Notes: generated by a model not told the origin, from the letters alone. Positions 21,641 to 33,077 are shown, counted from the first letter of the stretch. The stretch is 64,000 bases of DNA from Tigriopus japonicus (GCA_010645155.1 CM021315.1:2915519-2979518), one strand, 5' to 3'. Translations and numbers: made by a program.

Positions 21641-22747
21641 TTATTGTTGAAGGAGCTCCGCAAACTGCTTCTCCATGGCGCGCTGCGTCTGCAACAGTTG
21701 CTGCTGCATCATCTGCTGCATCTTCGCCATCATCTGCTCGCCGGACATTGGCTGCCTGACGGCGGCGACGTCGCCGACGGAGGCCAAGCCCGTGTTCGCG
21801 GCCACCGTCGCGTACAGGGGCGATGAGGGGGTGTTGGAAGGCGCGGACGGCGGCGGCGACGCACCCACTGTGCTTCCCACCTTTCTCAACACCCTCACCA
21901 CAGTCTTCTCGAAGCGCTTCTCCCGCTTCTCGAGTGCCACCAAGAAGTCCCCAAGACGGGGATTCTTCCTCTTTGCAACTGACGACGACCCCGCCGACCC
22001 CGCCGACGCGTCGCCCTGCTTGGGGTTCGTGGCCGTCGACCCCGGGCGGCTGGCGTTTCCCTGCTGCCTGGAGGCGGCCTTCCTGCGGCTGATGTGGTGC
22101 CAGCCATGGCAGTTGCTCACTCTCTTGGGGTAGCAAGCATCGTCCTTGCACTGCTGCTTGTGGAACCGCGCACAGTCCCTGACATTGCAATCCTCTCCCC
22201 TCCAGACACTCCTGCAGAGAGGGGGCCTGCTGGCCGAGGGCGGCGAGACCTTGAGGACGACCGAGGAGGACTCCGTCCCCGACGGCTCCGATGCAGAGGA
22301 GGGAGAAGAAGAAGAAGAAGAAGAAGAAGAAGAAGAGAGGGAAGCCGGCAGTGTCTTGCCTATCTCGCCCGTGATGTTCGACGGTGACTACTGATACGAC
22401 GTCGACCCCTCGCCGAGCTTGAAGGCCGTCAGTTGGTTCCCCAGGGCGACCACCTTGAGGTTTGCCTGCTTGGCTTCGTTGTCGGCGTCGGCCAGGGCCG
22501 TCCTGAGGTTGGACACCTTCATGTTCGCCTCGACTAAGCGAACATAGAGCTCGAGCACCGTCTTGGCCACGTTGGACTTCAGGATCTTGCCCGGGACCTT
22601 GGCCGGGAAGGCCTCGTTGAGGGCAGCACATTCTTTCAAGACCTCGTCGACACTCGCATCATCAGACCTGATCGCAATTGCGTCTTTGGGGATGGAGACG
22701 GCCGAGGACATCTCGGAGGAGGCGTCGGAGGCGTCCCCCGTGGACAC
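21641..22747 (-). pseudogene. LINE-B ORF1 (nucleic-acid-binding protein) with one amber stop
   Basis: A single frame runs from ATG at 22747 to TAA at 21643-21641, 368 codons, broken only by TAG at codon 120 (22390-22388). The N-terminal part (22747-22391) is acidic then heptad-like and may be a coiled coil. A Ser tract encoded by a (TCT)n microsatellite (about 22303-22336) follows. Next is a Cys/His cluster (CNVRDCARFHKQQC, then further Cys and His near 22110-22180) that looks like zinc-binding, and a Gln/Met-rich C-terminus. The order fits an RNA-chaperone ORF1 protein. The stop may be a real defect, a sequence error or read through; the bases after it do not match the known strong read-through context. 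Confidence 0.75.
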
Positions 22748-22889
22748 GGATGCGCTGAAGACGATGGCGTCCTCGAGAGGACCGAACGGCCCCGCCCACC
22801 AAGTAAATCACGCCCCAAAATGTCTCACGAGAAAATTTGACGTTTCACCCGTCAGCTGTCACACGCGTGACAGTATCTTTGGATGAGTA

Positions 22890-24300
22890 TGAAAGAATCC
22901 TCGTATGTGTCTGTCGGTTCCAGGATTAGTCGGATCCAGTCGACTCTGTCGACTAGATGTCGCATTGGCCCGTTCCGTCAGCGAGAGAAAAGTGACACCG
23001 CTTGGCCCAGCTGCGCTAGCTTCGAAATCTCAGGGCGACCGCGTGCTCAGAAGTAAAGACGCTCGCTTGCGTCGAGAACAAAGTACGTACGGTACGTTGA
23101 GTTTGTTCAGGATTTGGCCACGCTGGCAAAATTTTGAAAAGTTCGAAATTCCCACCATTTTAGGGTGTAGTGTTATGTACCAGCTGATGAAGCAAAGTTG
23201 TCCACCTTTTTCTCGCACGAAGCGAGGTCTAGCCATTATATGGTCTGTGGTATGAACAGTATTGACTCAAAGCCTTGTTTTGAAATTTTAAGCGCGCTCT
23301 CGCCGGCCCGCAATCAGCGAGGTTTACTTCAACGTGCCAACAGAGTACTTGAAATTATACAAAAACTAAAGGCACCCCTTTTCTTCAAGTTAATGTTTTG
23401 TCACAGAATTTACGAGTGTCCAGTTGGGCCTCGATCAATCGAAACATAGGCCCCTGGTTGCAAATTTCAATGGAATTTGTAGCGTAGACATTCTTGACTA
23501 AGCATAAAAGCTTAGATTTACCAACTTTGTATTGGACTTTTTTGCCGTGTTTTATACTTCCCCCTTTTCCTTGCTCTATTGATCACTCTAGAAAAATTAC
23601 GTTTTTTAGGTCATTTTCCCTAAAAGTCTCGAAAATGCACAACAAAGTGCAAATAAGCCCTCAAAATACAAATCGATGCAAATGCTCGTAAGTGCTCAAA
23701 ATCCAAAGTAGTGCAAATTAGGGCCCAAAATGCCAAACTGTGTTTTTTGCATCAAATTCCCAGGCCTATTGATTAAAATGGCCATTAGTTGCAAGTTTGG
23801 GTGCAAGTTGCATTTAGCAACTTTATCCGAGCCCTAATTATGATTGAACCTTCGTGTGAGGCACAACTTAAAAACATACTAAGATAAAGGAAAATCCTTA
23901 AGGAAGCCTGGCCAAGGTGGCAAGAATAGGGTGAGGACTCCCACGTTGGTCAAGGCCATTACCTTCAAGATCACATCAAATCCGGCTTGATCCATGAACA
24001 AGATGGCCAAAGACTAAATTTGTCCCCATAACTGTTGATTGAATCGTAAAAAAGGCCAACAAGGCAACTAGGACACCTTTTGGTTGTAAATGAAGCAGAT
24101 CATGTGTCAGGGAGGTTTTTCATGTTTTATTTTTTTATTTTTAGGGTCTGGACTGTAGACTGTCGACTTATGGGGCTAAAAATTCCCGTCTTCTGCCTCA
24201 TGGGCAGCATATCAATAAATTTTTGCTTTGAATTTCTTTCTGCCTGTAGATATGAATGATATGAATATGCTTTAGAAAAGAGAGTTGTAACCGAATTGAT
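22890..24300. other. No gene; dispersed repeat fragments
   Basis: 23395-23450 (TGTCACAGAATTTACGAGTG) is similar to 41733-41787. 23939-24085 is the inverted partner of 14087-14252. The phrase TTGCATCAAATTCCCAGGCC at about 23745 recurs in diverged form at about 25005. No supported coding sequence. Confidence 0.5.
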
Positions 24301-24312
24301 ATCAATCCCCAT

Positions 24313-24450
24313 GAAATCTACCAACAATAAATCGTTGGTAGACTAAATATTTAAAAATTAATAAAAAACATAATATTTATGAATTAAACTCTTACAAGGA
24401 ATCCCATACCTTGTAGCTGTAGGGAAAAATCCGCACCCAGACCCCAAAAA
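24313..24450 (+). mobile_element. LINE-A 3' fragment
   Basis: Matches the end of LINE-A ORF2 (CCAACA...TTGGTAGA), the 3' UTR and the hairpin region ACAAGGAATCCCATACCTTG, then AAAATCCGC. A typical 5'-truncated insertion, more diverged than copies 1 and 2. Confidence 0.65.
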
Positions 24451-24549
24451 ATTCTTCATTTTGTCTCATGAACCATTCCTCCAATCCTAGCTGAAGACTA
24501 ATATCCAAAAATATTGTTTGCTCACTTTGCATTTCTAAAACTATAGTTT

Positions 24550-24778
24550 AGTGCATTTTTTAGGAAAAAATCTCTTGTTGGCATCCGTCAGTTATGAAAA
24601 TGCATTTACCTTGAATGCTTTACAATAAATCTGACATTTTTAAGTCAAAATATGATCGTGGAAAAAACCTAGTGCATTTTTTAGGAAAAAATCCCTTGTT
24701 GGCATCCGTAAGTTATGAAGATGCATTTGCCTTGAATGCTTTATAATAAATCTGACCTTTTTTAAGTCAAGGTGCCAC
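24550..24778 (+). repeat. Tandem duplication, 121-bp period
   Basis: The block starting AGTGCATTTTTTAGG at 24550 is repeated at 24671 with few differences (CTCTTG/CCCTTG, GTCAG/GTAAG), including TTGAATGCTTTA and AATAAATCTGAC. Two units only. Confidence 0.75.
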
Positions 24779-24779
24779 A

Positions 24780-26560
24780 TTTTCATAAGTTTACATGGGA
24801 AAAAATCAAACAAAAGTCACGAGATGGTGAAATCCCCTTTTTACTTCACAATTTTGAAACCGTGTTTTCAAAAATCATTTGAAAAACAAGTTTGATTCCT
24901 AAAACATCATTTGAAATCACGCTTTTGTCGAAAAATAAAATTGCAAATAAGCGCCCAAAATGCAAATCAATGCAAATAAGGTCCCCAAATGGACAAAAAA
25001 GTTCTTTGCATCAAATTTTTAGGCCTGGTCATAAATAAAGAGCGGGAAAGTCATGTGAAAACATGAAAAATATGTTTTCACAAAAAACGGCATATTTGCG
25101 AGGATTTTTTTTAACCATTTCAGGTAGAAAACCACATATGTCAGCCTTTTTGGGAATATTTTTCGACAAATGACGAAAATGCGTAACCTTAGGCAACCTT
25201 TTTTTTGCAAACTTGGTGCTTTTTTAAACCATAATTGATCACAAATTCATTTGTGTAAAGTTTAATTCCGATTTAGCCAGTGTTTTCGCATTTTACTAAC
25301 CGCCCTTATGACTTAACTAGTGTGAAAATGATTGAAGTGCAAGTTTGACCATATCGCCTCTGAGTTTTGCAAGAATAAGTACAAATCATTGTTTTCATTC
25401 AAAAATAACAATTCCCTTGACAGTTGCCCAACAAGTCATCTCTCTTGTTTCATCCGCTTGTAATGCATTAATACATTACATTTCTTTTTACGCTGGCTAA
25501 CGGCCCGCAGATTGGAACACTTAGAGCAGCTTAAATAGCTCACCTTTTGTTGAAAGCGCGATCGAGTCAGAAGGATTGAGGTTTGGAAGAGTTATGATCC
25601 CTCCTGAGGCTGGTTCTCTCCGAAGCCGAGTAACAGAGGACTGAAAATGCAAGATGACTTTCTGTGTACAATTGAACACGAGCAAAGTTGAAATGCATCT
25701 AGCACCAGGATAAAATAGTGTCAACAGTTTTGGGAATATCAATTCTTTATTAGGGATCTTATGCTAGTTTTTTAGACGCAAAGATCGATCTTAAGATCGG
25801 ACTTCGAGTGAATTTTGGCATATCTCGTTTTTTAAAGAGGAAAGGCGGGAAAGAACTGCGTCACGTCAAAAATCACAACTCTTTCCTCCACCCCAGAAAG
25901 TTCAGGCTGTCATGATTGATCGCATTAAATTCAAAATACGTTGCCCGCATGAATCTTGAATTGAGCCGCTTTAAGTTGACGCAAAATATCAGAATTAACA
26001 AATAAATGTCGTCACCTGTCGTCAATTTTTCAAAATAAAAAGAATAGTTGGAATCGGATGTCAAGTTTTTTTTAATGTTAACGTTAAAGGAAAGATGTAA
26101 TTTTGTTTTGCTCAACCATAGCCTTGCAAAAATGGTTTCTTAATTTTGCAACTTCATTCTCACAAACATACGACTAGCAGAAAATCGCCGTTGAAGTCTT
26201 GCTTCTCCTTGATCAAACCTCATGTGAAGGCCAAATAGCGGGATAGCTGACTTAAAGTTAGCTATGCTGGCACACCTTGGCGCACGCTTTACATACCTAA
26301 TGTTTTCTAGGACCTTTTGTAGGCAGCAAGCCAAGTATCTATTTGACTAATGACCGTTAATTCCACAATTGTCAAAAAATACGGCGGCCATATATTTCAA
26401 CTGCACGAGTAACGTCGTAAAGTGCGCCATTTAGTACATTTTATGTGGCAGCAGCTCGCACTTTGCATGTTACACATGCATTTGCAGATAGCATCTAGAG
26501 ACGCTCTAGTGAGAGACGGGCGAGGTTGAGATCCGCGTCAATGACGTCATTCAATTTGCA
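24780..26560. other. No gene; short repeat fragments
   Basis: 25298-25360 (CCGCCCTTATGACTTA then GTGCAAGTTTGACC) resembles the arms of the inverted-repeat element at 56356-57008. 26205-26310 is an inverted relative of 26945-27058. Other frames look like chance. Confidence 0.45.
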
Positions 26561-26570
26561 TCATTTGATT

Positions 26571-27947
26571 CAGTGTTGCCAGGTTCTAGGGAAGCCTCTT
26601 GGCCACTTTGCTTTGAAATTCGGCCACTTTCGGCCACATAATGAAAAACAATTTCTTACTGAAAATGGCGTTTTCGCCTAAAACTAAAATCGATCCGTCA
26701 AATTTTTTCTCTTTTCAATTTTTTTATATGAAAAATGAGAAAAAATTGGAAAAAATTCAAGCATTCAGTTTAACACCGAAAAGTTGGAAAAAATAGTCAG
26801 AAAAATACTTGTATCACAATAAAGCAAATTTCAATTCCCTCAATCAACATTTTGCCCAATCTCCTAAATAACATTCCTAATTCCAACATTTCCAAGTAAA
26901 GATAGTTAACTTTAAATTGCTATGGTGTAGAAATTTGCAAACATAATAGCTGGTATGTTTAGCGTGCACCAAGGTGTGCTAGTAGCATTGACTGCAAGTC
27001 AACTTCAAGTAAACCTTCTCACTATTTGACCTTAACATAAGGTTTGATCGACAAAAAGCATGACTGGAAGCATGCAAAGAGGGAAGTTCTCCGGCGTCGT
27101 CGAAGCATTCCCAATCGAACACTTCAACGCTGATCGAACCAACTCCAAGCTAACTTGCTTTCAGTGCTTCTTCAAATTCGCTGTCAAAAATTGTCCACCT
27201 CCACGCGCTGTTCTTGAGCGCGGAGTTGAAAAGGGTGCGAGGAAGAGACAAAAGGAGAGTAGTGGGGTAACTGAAATCAGGAGGTGACGGCTTCGAAAGC
27301 GGGCGAGAGAACGATCATAGATTTTCGGGAATTCCAAGATCGAAACGGACCGTCGCATTCGAGAAAAGCCAAATGGATGGGGAAAACCAGGCAAGCACAC
27401 TCTGAAGTAAACTTGCAAGTCAACTATCGAGCTTTGCCATCATAGCATACGAGCTAATGAGGTATGTTTCAAATCTAAAGAAATGAGAGGATATATTTGT
27501 CAAGTTCTTGACTCTGAGTTTGATCGGTCCATTTTTGATAAGTTTAGCAATGATTAACGATTTGAGTACCCAAATGAAACCAAAAGTTTCTTCAGAAAGA
27601 GGGTTTAACATTAAACGGAGGTAACATCAACCTAAAATTTCTACTAAGGGTTTTTCTAATTCTAAAATCGACCATTTCATCAAGATTTGCAAGTGCACAA
27701 TTTTTGGACACAAACTAGATGTTTCAAGTCTATGTATACCTAGATGTCTATGCTCTGGTAGGTAGAACATGGCACATTCAAATGTAGTAAAATTTCAGAC
27801 CAATGCTGGTTTCATTTTACAAAATTCATAAACATTTTGATTGTGTTTTTGCTATTTTCGGCCACTTTCGGCCACTTTTGGATATGGCCGAGAGAATTTT
27901 TTTGCTCTCGGCCACCGGGTTTCAAATTCGGCCACCTGGCAACCCTA
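26571..27947. mobile_element. hAT-1, non-autonomous hAT transposon with 8-bp target duplication
   Basis: The ends CAGTGTTGCCAGGT and ACCTGGCAACCCTA are inverse with 11 of 14 matches. The element is flanked on both sides by ATTTGATT (26563-26570 and 27948-27955), an exact 8-bp target-site duplication as made by hAT transposases. Subterminal TTCGGCCACTTTCGGCCAC repeats occur at both ends. At 1377 bp it has no transposase. A 75-codon frame at 27060-27287 sits in a GC-richer patch but shows no domain. Confidence 0.85.
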
Positions 27948-28214
27948 ATTTGATTGGCTGATTCCCTTTTGGGCGCCGTTTTCAACATTTCCAAACAGAT
28001 GGAAGCCTCAACAAGATGTCCCTCAATCCAGTGCGTCCGCATCTTACTCTAAAAGAGAACGTTTGCGTTTTTCTAGAGGCCAACCTAATGTGTTGTAAAA
28101 TGGGTTGATGCTTCCAACTTATATTTTATAGGCCAGAGATGTGGCATTGCTGAGAAGGAGCTTTGCCTCATTGAAAGCCTAAGTGGTGGCAGGGGTCCAG
28201 ACAAACTTGCCCTT

Positions 28215-28906
28215 TCAAAGCAAAGCGTAAAGTGGAGCTAAAATCTGCGCAGCTTTGGGAATGAAGCGGCAGTAGTAATTGGTGAGCCCTAGTAAACGTT
28301 GCAGAGCAGTCTTGTCCTTGGGTATGGGAAAATCCTTGATGGAGCATGCTCGATCAGCAAGGGGTTGAATTCCAGAGGCATCAATGTGGTGGCCCAAAAG
28401 GATGAGTGCTGGAACGGCAAAGACGCACTTTGCAAAGTTCACCGCCAGGCCATGTTGCAAAAAACGAGAGCATACCTGACGCGGCAACGTGAGATTTTTT
28501 TTTGTGGGAGTGGGAGTGTTGGTGCTAGGGTCGGAGGTTTGAGCCTCGCCCGGCCAGTGAAGCCAGCCATCACATCGTCCAAATTGTTCTGATAGGCAAT
28601 CTCATGTCCGATATCAGAATGGTTCTCCGTCTGTGGGTGTGAATTAGCGTCTAAAAGTTTCCTTGAGAAAGGTAGGGGAGGAAAATCGAACCTGGGACCT
28701 CTCCCACTATAGGAAACTGCGATAACCACGACACCACCTCTCCTCCGTGATGAGACTCCGTGATGAGATGAATCTGAAAATCTGCCAAAGCCACCAAAAT
28801 GTCTTACACATACACAAAGACACCCTCAATGCTAACAAGGACGGCATTCATGAACCTTTGGAAGGACTGAGGAGCATTGCAAAGGCCGAATGGCATTGGC
28901 AAGAAC
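28215..28906 (-). pseudogene. Gypsy reverse transcriptase, C-terminal half, split by a SINE
   Basis: MPFGLCNAPQSFQRFMNAVL (about 28890) leads to the active site, where TAA at 28806-28804 replaces the first Asp of YVDD. The SINE follows, and RT resumes at 28487 with FAKCVFAVPALILLGHHID and LQRLLGLTNYYCRFIP, stopping at 28215. Homologous sequence fades out near 28095. Confidence 0.82.
28494..28746 (-). mobile_element. tRNA-derived SINE, copy 1, inside gypsy RT
   Basis: On the minus strand it starts GGAGGAGAGGTGGTGTCG, has a tRNA-like head with B box GGTTCGATTTTC, a body ending GGTTTGAGCC (plus strand) and a poly-A tail (T run at 28494-28503). It is collinear with 30720-30960 and 49870-50113 over its full length. 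It interrupts the gypsy RT reading, so it is younger than that element. Confidence 0.85.
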
Positions 28907-29785
28907 TCAAAATGTCCGGGTTGCGATGGCAGTTTTTTTTGGGCTGTCTTCATCAGCCACCGGAATATGAAAGAAACCTTTCACTAGGTCCAACTTGCTG
29001 AAAACTGTTGAGCCCTCTAGATCATTGACGAAGTCCTGAGCATGAGGCAGAGGATTCCGATCGGGGATGGTGGAGGCATTAAGACGGGGGTAATCACCAC
29101 AAGGCCTCCAAGTCTTGTCTGGCTTGTGAACCATATAGAGGGGCGATGCGTAAGGGCTTGAGGACGGCCTGGCAATGCCAGCACCAACCATGTAGTCGAA
29201 GTCCTGCTTGGCATCGCGAAACTTGAGAGGGTCTAACCTACGAGGTCGGGAGTACACTGGTGGGCCTTTTGTTGGGATGAAATGTCTCACCAAATGGTCA
29301 CATTTGCTGAAGTTGGGAGTTTGCAAGGGAGAAAACTCTGAGTGGATTAGGTTGGCAACAGAAGGAGAATTGAGAGGAGAAACCACTTGTACAGAGGGGA
29401 TTGGGGCGCTACACCTGGAGCCACGCAAAGACCATGAACCTTTACGTAAGGTAGCTGTGCCTGGAAAAACCCCAATGTCTCCAGCAGCCAAGAGATCAGC
29501 CCCCAGAATGGGCTGGTCCACAGCAGCAACCAAGAAGTGCCAAGGAACAGGACCAAACCCAATGTCGGTCGTGAAGGTGGCCCACCCATAACAGGGAATA
29601 ATCTCACGGTTGGCGGCTGCAATGACAGGAAGATCAGAAGAGGATGAAATGGAGGAGCAAGAACGGGGCAGAGCCGGGAGGACAGAGATATTGGCGCCCG
29701 TGTCGACCAGGAATTTGAGGCAGGACGCATCTTGAACAAAGACCTGGCGGCTTGCTAAGGAAGGCGTCCTGGTGGCCGACCTCAA
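28907..29785 (-). pseudogene. Gypsy protease and N-terminal reverse transcriptase
   Basis: A long open stretch carries the aspartic protease site FLVDTGANISVLP (about 29705), then the RT N-terminal half with YASPLYMVHKPDKTWRPCGD (about 29130) and FSKLDLVKGFFHIPV (about 28985), which contains the first catalytic Asp. The frame breaks just after TRTF. Together with gag and the downstream RT piece it shows that the element was once a standard gypsy. Confidence 0.85.
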
Positions 29786-29817
29786 CAGGACTGTTCCCCG
29801 TTTTGCGCCGACTCCTC

Positions 29818-30459
29818 TTAATACTGGATGGCGCGCAACGGCTTCGGCTTCCAGTCACAGGGACAGTAGCACTGTTTAGCCTTTGTCCCACAGTTGCGAT
29901 GGTAGTAACACAACCTGCAATCAGACTTGGAACCTGCAGCAGTGGAGCCACAAACCGCTGCAACTGAGAGAACAGGCTCCCGAGAAGCCTTGAGACAGAG
30001 GCGAGTTCCCTTGACAAGGGGCTTGACTGATGGATGGCCTCCAACTTGACATTCCTCAACAACAGTGGCCTGGAACAACGGTGGAAACTTGGCCAGGAGA
30101 ATGGCCTTCTTCAGGTCCTCGTTGGAGATATCCAAGGCACCCAACTTATCACCTAGGCTGTCCAAGTTGGAATCAGCCGTGAGAGATGGAACGGCCAAAA
30201 TGTCCAAAATGTTTGACATTACCGGAGGAGTTTGGCGATCAAACAATGCCTCGCGGAGACTTGACTGTCATGGAGATTTCAGGGGACAGAGCGGCCACCA
30301 CATGATAATACTTTGTGAGGGAAGAGGTTATGCCAGAGTCACAAACTGGGCCTCTGCGGTGGTGAACCAGCCATCAGGATCGTGGGTCCAAAAGGCTGGC
30401 AACTTGACTGACATAGCAGACACATCAGCCAATAAAATGGTTGAAGATTTGGAATCCAT
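29818..30459 (-). pseudogene. Gypsy gag remnant
   Basis: The ATG at 30459 opens a frame with SVKLPAFWTHDPDGWFTTAE, the usual start of gypsy gag in this group, but it stops early near 30327. Gag continues in another frame (about 30240-29818) and ends in the Cys/His segment CRLCYYHRNCGTKAKQC, a nucleocapsid-type zinc knuckle. It would package element RNA. Frameshifts and stops make it nonfunctional. Confidence 0.75.
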
Positions 30460-30484
30460 ATTGGAGTCGGGGTCACCAATTTAG

Positions 30485-30630
30485 TGTTTCAAAAGGGAAC
30501 AGAAATAAAGTAAATCGGTATCTTCAATGGCTTGTGAACAACTACTCTCTTTATTCTCTCTCTTGCTCTTTACCCTTCCCATTTGAGGGAGCCCAAACAT
30601 GCATGCTGCAGAGTGACTAAAATATATCAC
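30485..30630 (-). repeat. Gypsy 5' LTR (partial or short)
   Basis: On the minus strand the LTR ends ...TTTTGAAACA at 30485, next to the leader at 30480. It includes an AATAAAG-like signal. The 5' edge near 30630 (TGATATATTTTAG) is an estimate because no second LTR is present for comparison. Confidence 0.5.
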
Positions 30631-30719
30631 TTCAGGCCAAAATCGATTTTTCAAAATTTTACAGAATTTCACCAAATTTCTATTGAGGATTGAACTATTT
30701 CTAACTTCTATCTCCGAAG

Positions 30720-30960
30720 GGAGGAGACGTGGTGTCGTGGTTAGCGCAGTTTCCAATAGTGAGAGAGATCCCAGGTTCGATTCTCCTCCCCGACCTGTCT
30801 CAAGGAAACTTTTAGACGATAATTCACACCCACAGACGGAGAACCATTCTGACACCGGACATGAATTTGCCTATCGGAAATGATTTGGACCATGTGATGG
30901 CCGGCTTTGCTGGCCGGGCGAGACTCAACCTTTGAAACCCAGCACCAACAATCAAAAAAA
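30720..30960 (+). mobile_element. tRNA-derived SINE, copy 2
   Basis: GGAGGAGACGTGGTGTCG, then an A-box-like TGGTTAGCGCAG and the B box GGTTCGATTCTCC, as in a tRNA gene. A unique body follows, with an A-rich end near 30953-30960. The internal Pol III promoter looks intact, but the fold is not a canonical tRNA. Confidence 0.87.
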
Positions 30961-32490
30961 TTATATGACCTTTCATAATTCAAAAGCCAGAATTGGAAAA
31001 ATTATATTTTTAGTGTGTTTTCGGAAACAATGTATATTATTATTTTGACATGCTATGACGAAACATGGAAGAATGAAGAATTTTTATTCCATGTTGTGCC
31101 ATCAAAAATTTATGTTGTTTGTTTATGAATTGGTGTTTTCATGTAACCGGAACGTTTTTCCGCTTTTTTGGGCCGGCTAAACGTAAATGACTCGGAAGCT
31201 GAGCAACATATTTTTAAGCAATTTTGATTCAAAAGGTATCAAAATCTGATCTAAAAGTGTACTTACTAAATTTTCAAAAAAATGTTTATTTGATAGGTTT
31301 TTAGGAACATTACTTTAAATATAGACCTGACTTTGCGAAACTCATTAAATCAAAGTCGTTCTCCTTGGTTTCCTGAGTCTGAAACATATCTCATAGTGTT
31401 TGGGAATTTCCAAAGAAACTTGATTTGAATTTTTCAGTACCGTGTACAAATACGTGTGTGATAAAAAGTGCAAGATGTTAATTGCCCTAAAGAAGCATTT
31501 GGTGGGGCACGTTATGACTCTACACTTATACTATTATACTCTATCACAATCAACTGTGGTTCTGAAAGGTTTTCAGGTCATTCCCCTTTCCCTCAATGCA
31601 ATTAAAACTGTGCTTTTATACATTTCTTAAGGCAGGGATCCTGCTTAAGGTAACACTTCCATGGGCCAAGAACTTTACTTCACACGTACCAGCTTTTCGC
31701 ATCAAAGATCAGAATTCATGATGCTAGAGTTCACAAAAAATCAATGTTGTTTTTTAATTGATTTAGTGTTTTGTGTTAGGTACTCACCGACGATTTTTTT
31801 TCAGGCATTGTAAAGTATTGGCCCTGGTGTCCACAACAATGTGGAGTAGTTTTAGTGGCCCCAATCTTCAGTCGTGCTTCCTCATCTGGAACTGGTGCTC
31901 CACGTTTTTCAACTGAAGTCGTCTCTGCAAAAGTCCATGGGATAGAATGATTGCGAAGAGATCCCTCTGTTTCTCTCCCGTTTTCTCACTTCCTGCTTCA
32001 CATTATCGCGAGCAATGAGAAGGAAAGGAATGGATGGGCAAGAAAGAAACAAGATCACCACTGGGAAGGAGAGACAGGGACAGAGAAAGAGAGAGAGAGA
32101 GAGAAAAGAAAGAAAGAAATAACGAACAGAGAAAAAAGAGGGAGAGGAAGAAGGATTCTGAGCTCAACCGAACAAGAATTGGAGCGAGAAGAAAAAGTGC
32201 TTAAGCCAAGGCGCTCAACCAGCATCATCATCATCATCTTCCTAGAGCATGTGCGTGGTACAATAAGACCTCACAATCCTGGGTGGGATTTTTTATTATA
32301 AAACTAGAAAGAACTCCCATCTATTCCTTTACGAGCATCAGGCCTGACAAAAGCATGCTTTCGAGCTTTTTGTTTGGACTTAATGAATCATAAATTCATA
32401 TCGTTCTAAAAGAATAGATCTGATCAATTGCTAGTTAGTGACATTAAACATTTCATGCAACATGATGTTAATTTAACACCCTCTTCAAGT
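30961..32490. other. No gene; a repeat fragment and a purine-rich tract
   Basis: 31365-31442 is the reverse complement of 55319-55395. 32060-32180 is GA-rich (GAGAGAGAGAGAGAG and AAAGAAAGAAAG). Frames in this tract are low-complexity artefacts. Confidence 0.5.
32060..32180 (+). repeat. GA-rich microsatellite-like tract
   Basis: Purine-only runs with GA and GAAA motifs on the plus strand. A 116-residue frame across it reflects the repeat, not a gene. Confidence 0.7.
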
Positions 32491-32493
32491 CTA

Positions 32494-33077
32494 GCTTAGA
32501 AAACCACCCCGCAATGCTAAGTGCAACCTCACGTGAGCGATGTTCCTTGGTAAAAACAAACGTAGCGAATGTTTTGTGTTCCCAATAAAAGCATGTGGTT
32601 GCTACTTCTTGAATCACCTGACTCCAGGCAGTCTTAAGGACGGGCCACTACGCTCTTGGACTTAGAAGTCCAAGTTCGCGCACGGATTCTCAGTGCCTCG
32701 ACATAGATAAATATGCAAAGTGTATGTTGCAACACAGTTTTAGGATTAGGCTTAAGGCCCTGCAGGGCTAGGCTTTGGGATCATATGTTGTGACCGTTAG
32801 CTTAGGCGAGGTTAGGAAAAGTTGATAAATTACTTCTCCTACTTGCTTCTTTTCTTCCGAGACACTGACAATTGTAGCGCCTACCGTCACGGTACGCAAG
32901 AACTGTCGAAACGATTGTGCAAGACTACCGAAATAAGTTACTTGGCTGAGGTGCCATCACTCAAAAATCAAGAGGAAAAACCGCCTCACAGGTAAAAAAC
33001 AGGTAAAAAACACCCGGTACGTTTGTTTTTTCAAACGCGAGGTTGCACTTAGCATTGCGGGGTGGTTTTCTAAGTCG
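32494..33077. mobile_element. Short TIR element (36-bp perfect inverted repeats)
   Basis: CTTAGAAAACCACCCCGCAATGCTAAGTGCAACCTC at 32497-32532 is exactly inverted at 33040-33075. The interior of about 500 bp is non-coding. A related end (GTCTAGCTTATAAAAACACCC, GCGCAACCTC) lies at 51178-51220. It looks like a MITE; the target duplication is unclear. Confidence 0.65.

Larger units (their letters stand above)
18602..22880 (-). mobile_element. LINE-B, near-full-length non-LTR retrotransposon
   Basis: A GC-rich two-ORF element stands out from AT-rich flanks. On the minus strand it reads 5' UTR, ORF1 (22747-21641), an 11-nt gap, ORF2 (21629-18720), then a short 3' UTR with TAATAAAACCTG and a terminal (CA)n tract at about 18601-18615. 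The 5' limit is estimated from the drop in GC content. No clear target-site duplication was found. The intact ORF2 and composition point to recent activity. Confidence 0.88.
28095..30630 (-). mobile_element. Gypsy-type LTR retrotransposon remnant with 5' LTR
   Basis: On the minus strand the order is LTR, leader, gag, protease and RT; RNase H, integrase and the 3' LTR are missing. The leader starts with TTGGTGACCCCGACTCC (about 30480-30464), typical just after the LTR in this group. A SINE (28494-28746) splits the RT. The right limit is the estimated LTR edge. Confidence 0.85.

Noticed and set aside
21630..22631. N-terminal third of a 1303-codon frame upstream of LINE-B ORF2
   Set aside because: It is an out-of-frame reading of ORF1 and its Ser tract (seen as poly-Phe). 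The real ORF2 begins at 21629.
23745..25026. A hAT element between two TTGCATCAAAT...AGGCCT phrases
   Set aside because: Both phrases have the same orientation and no matching 8-bp duplication was found.
27060..27287. 75-residue frame within hAT-1
   Set aside because: No domain and no splice support; kept only as a finding about possible captured sequence.
30720..30800. Functional tRNA gene
   Set aside because: It is the head of a SINE present in three full-length copies.
31951..32301. 116-residue Arg/Glu/Lys-rich frame
   Set aside because: Produced by a purine-rich tract with no domain character.
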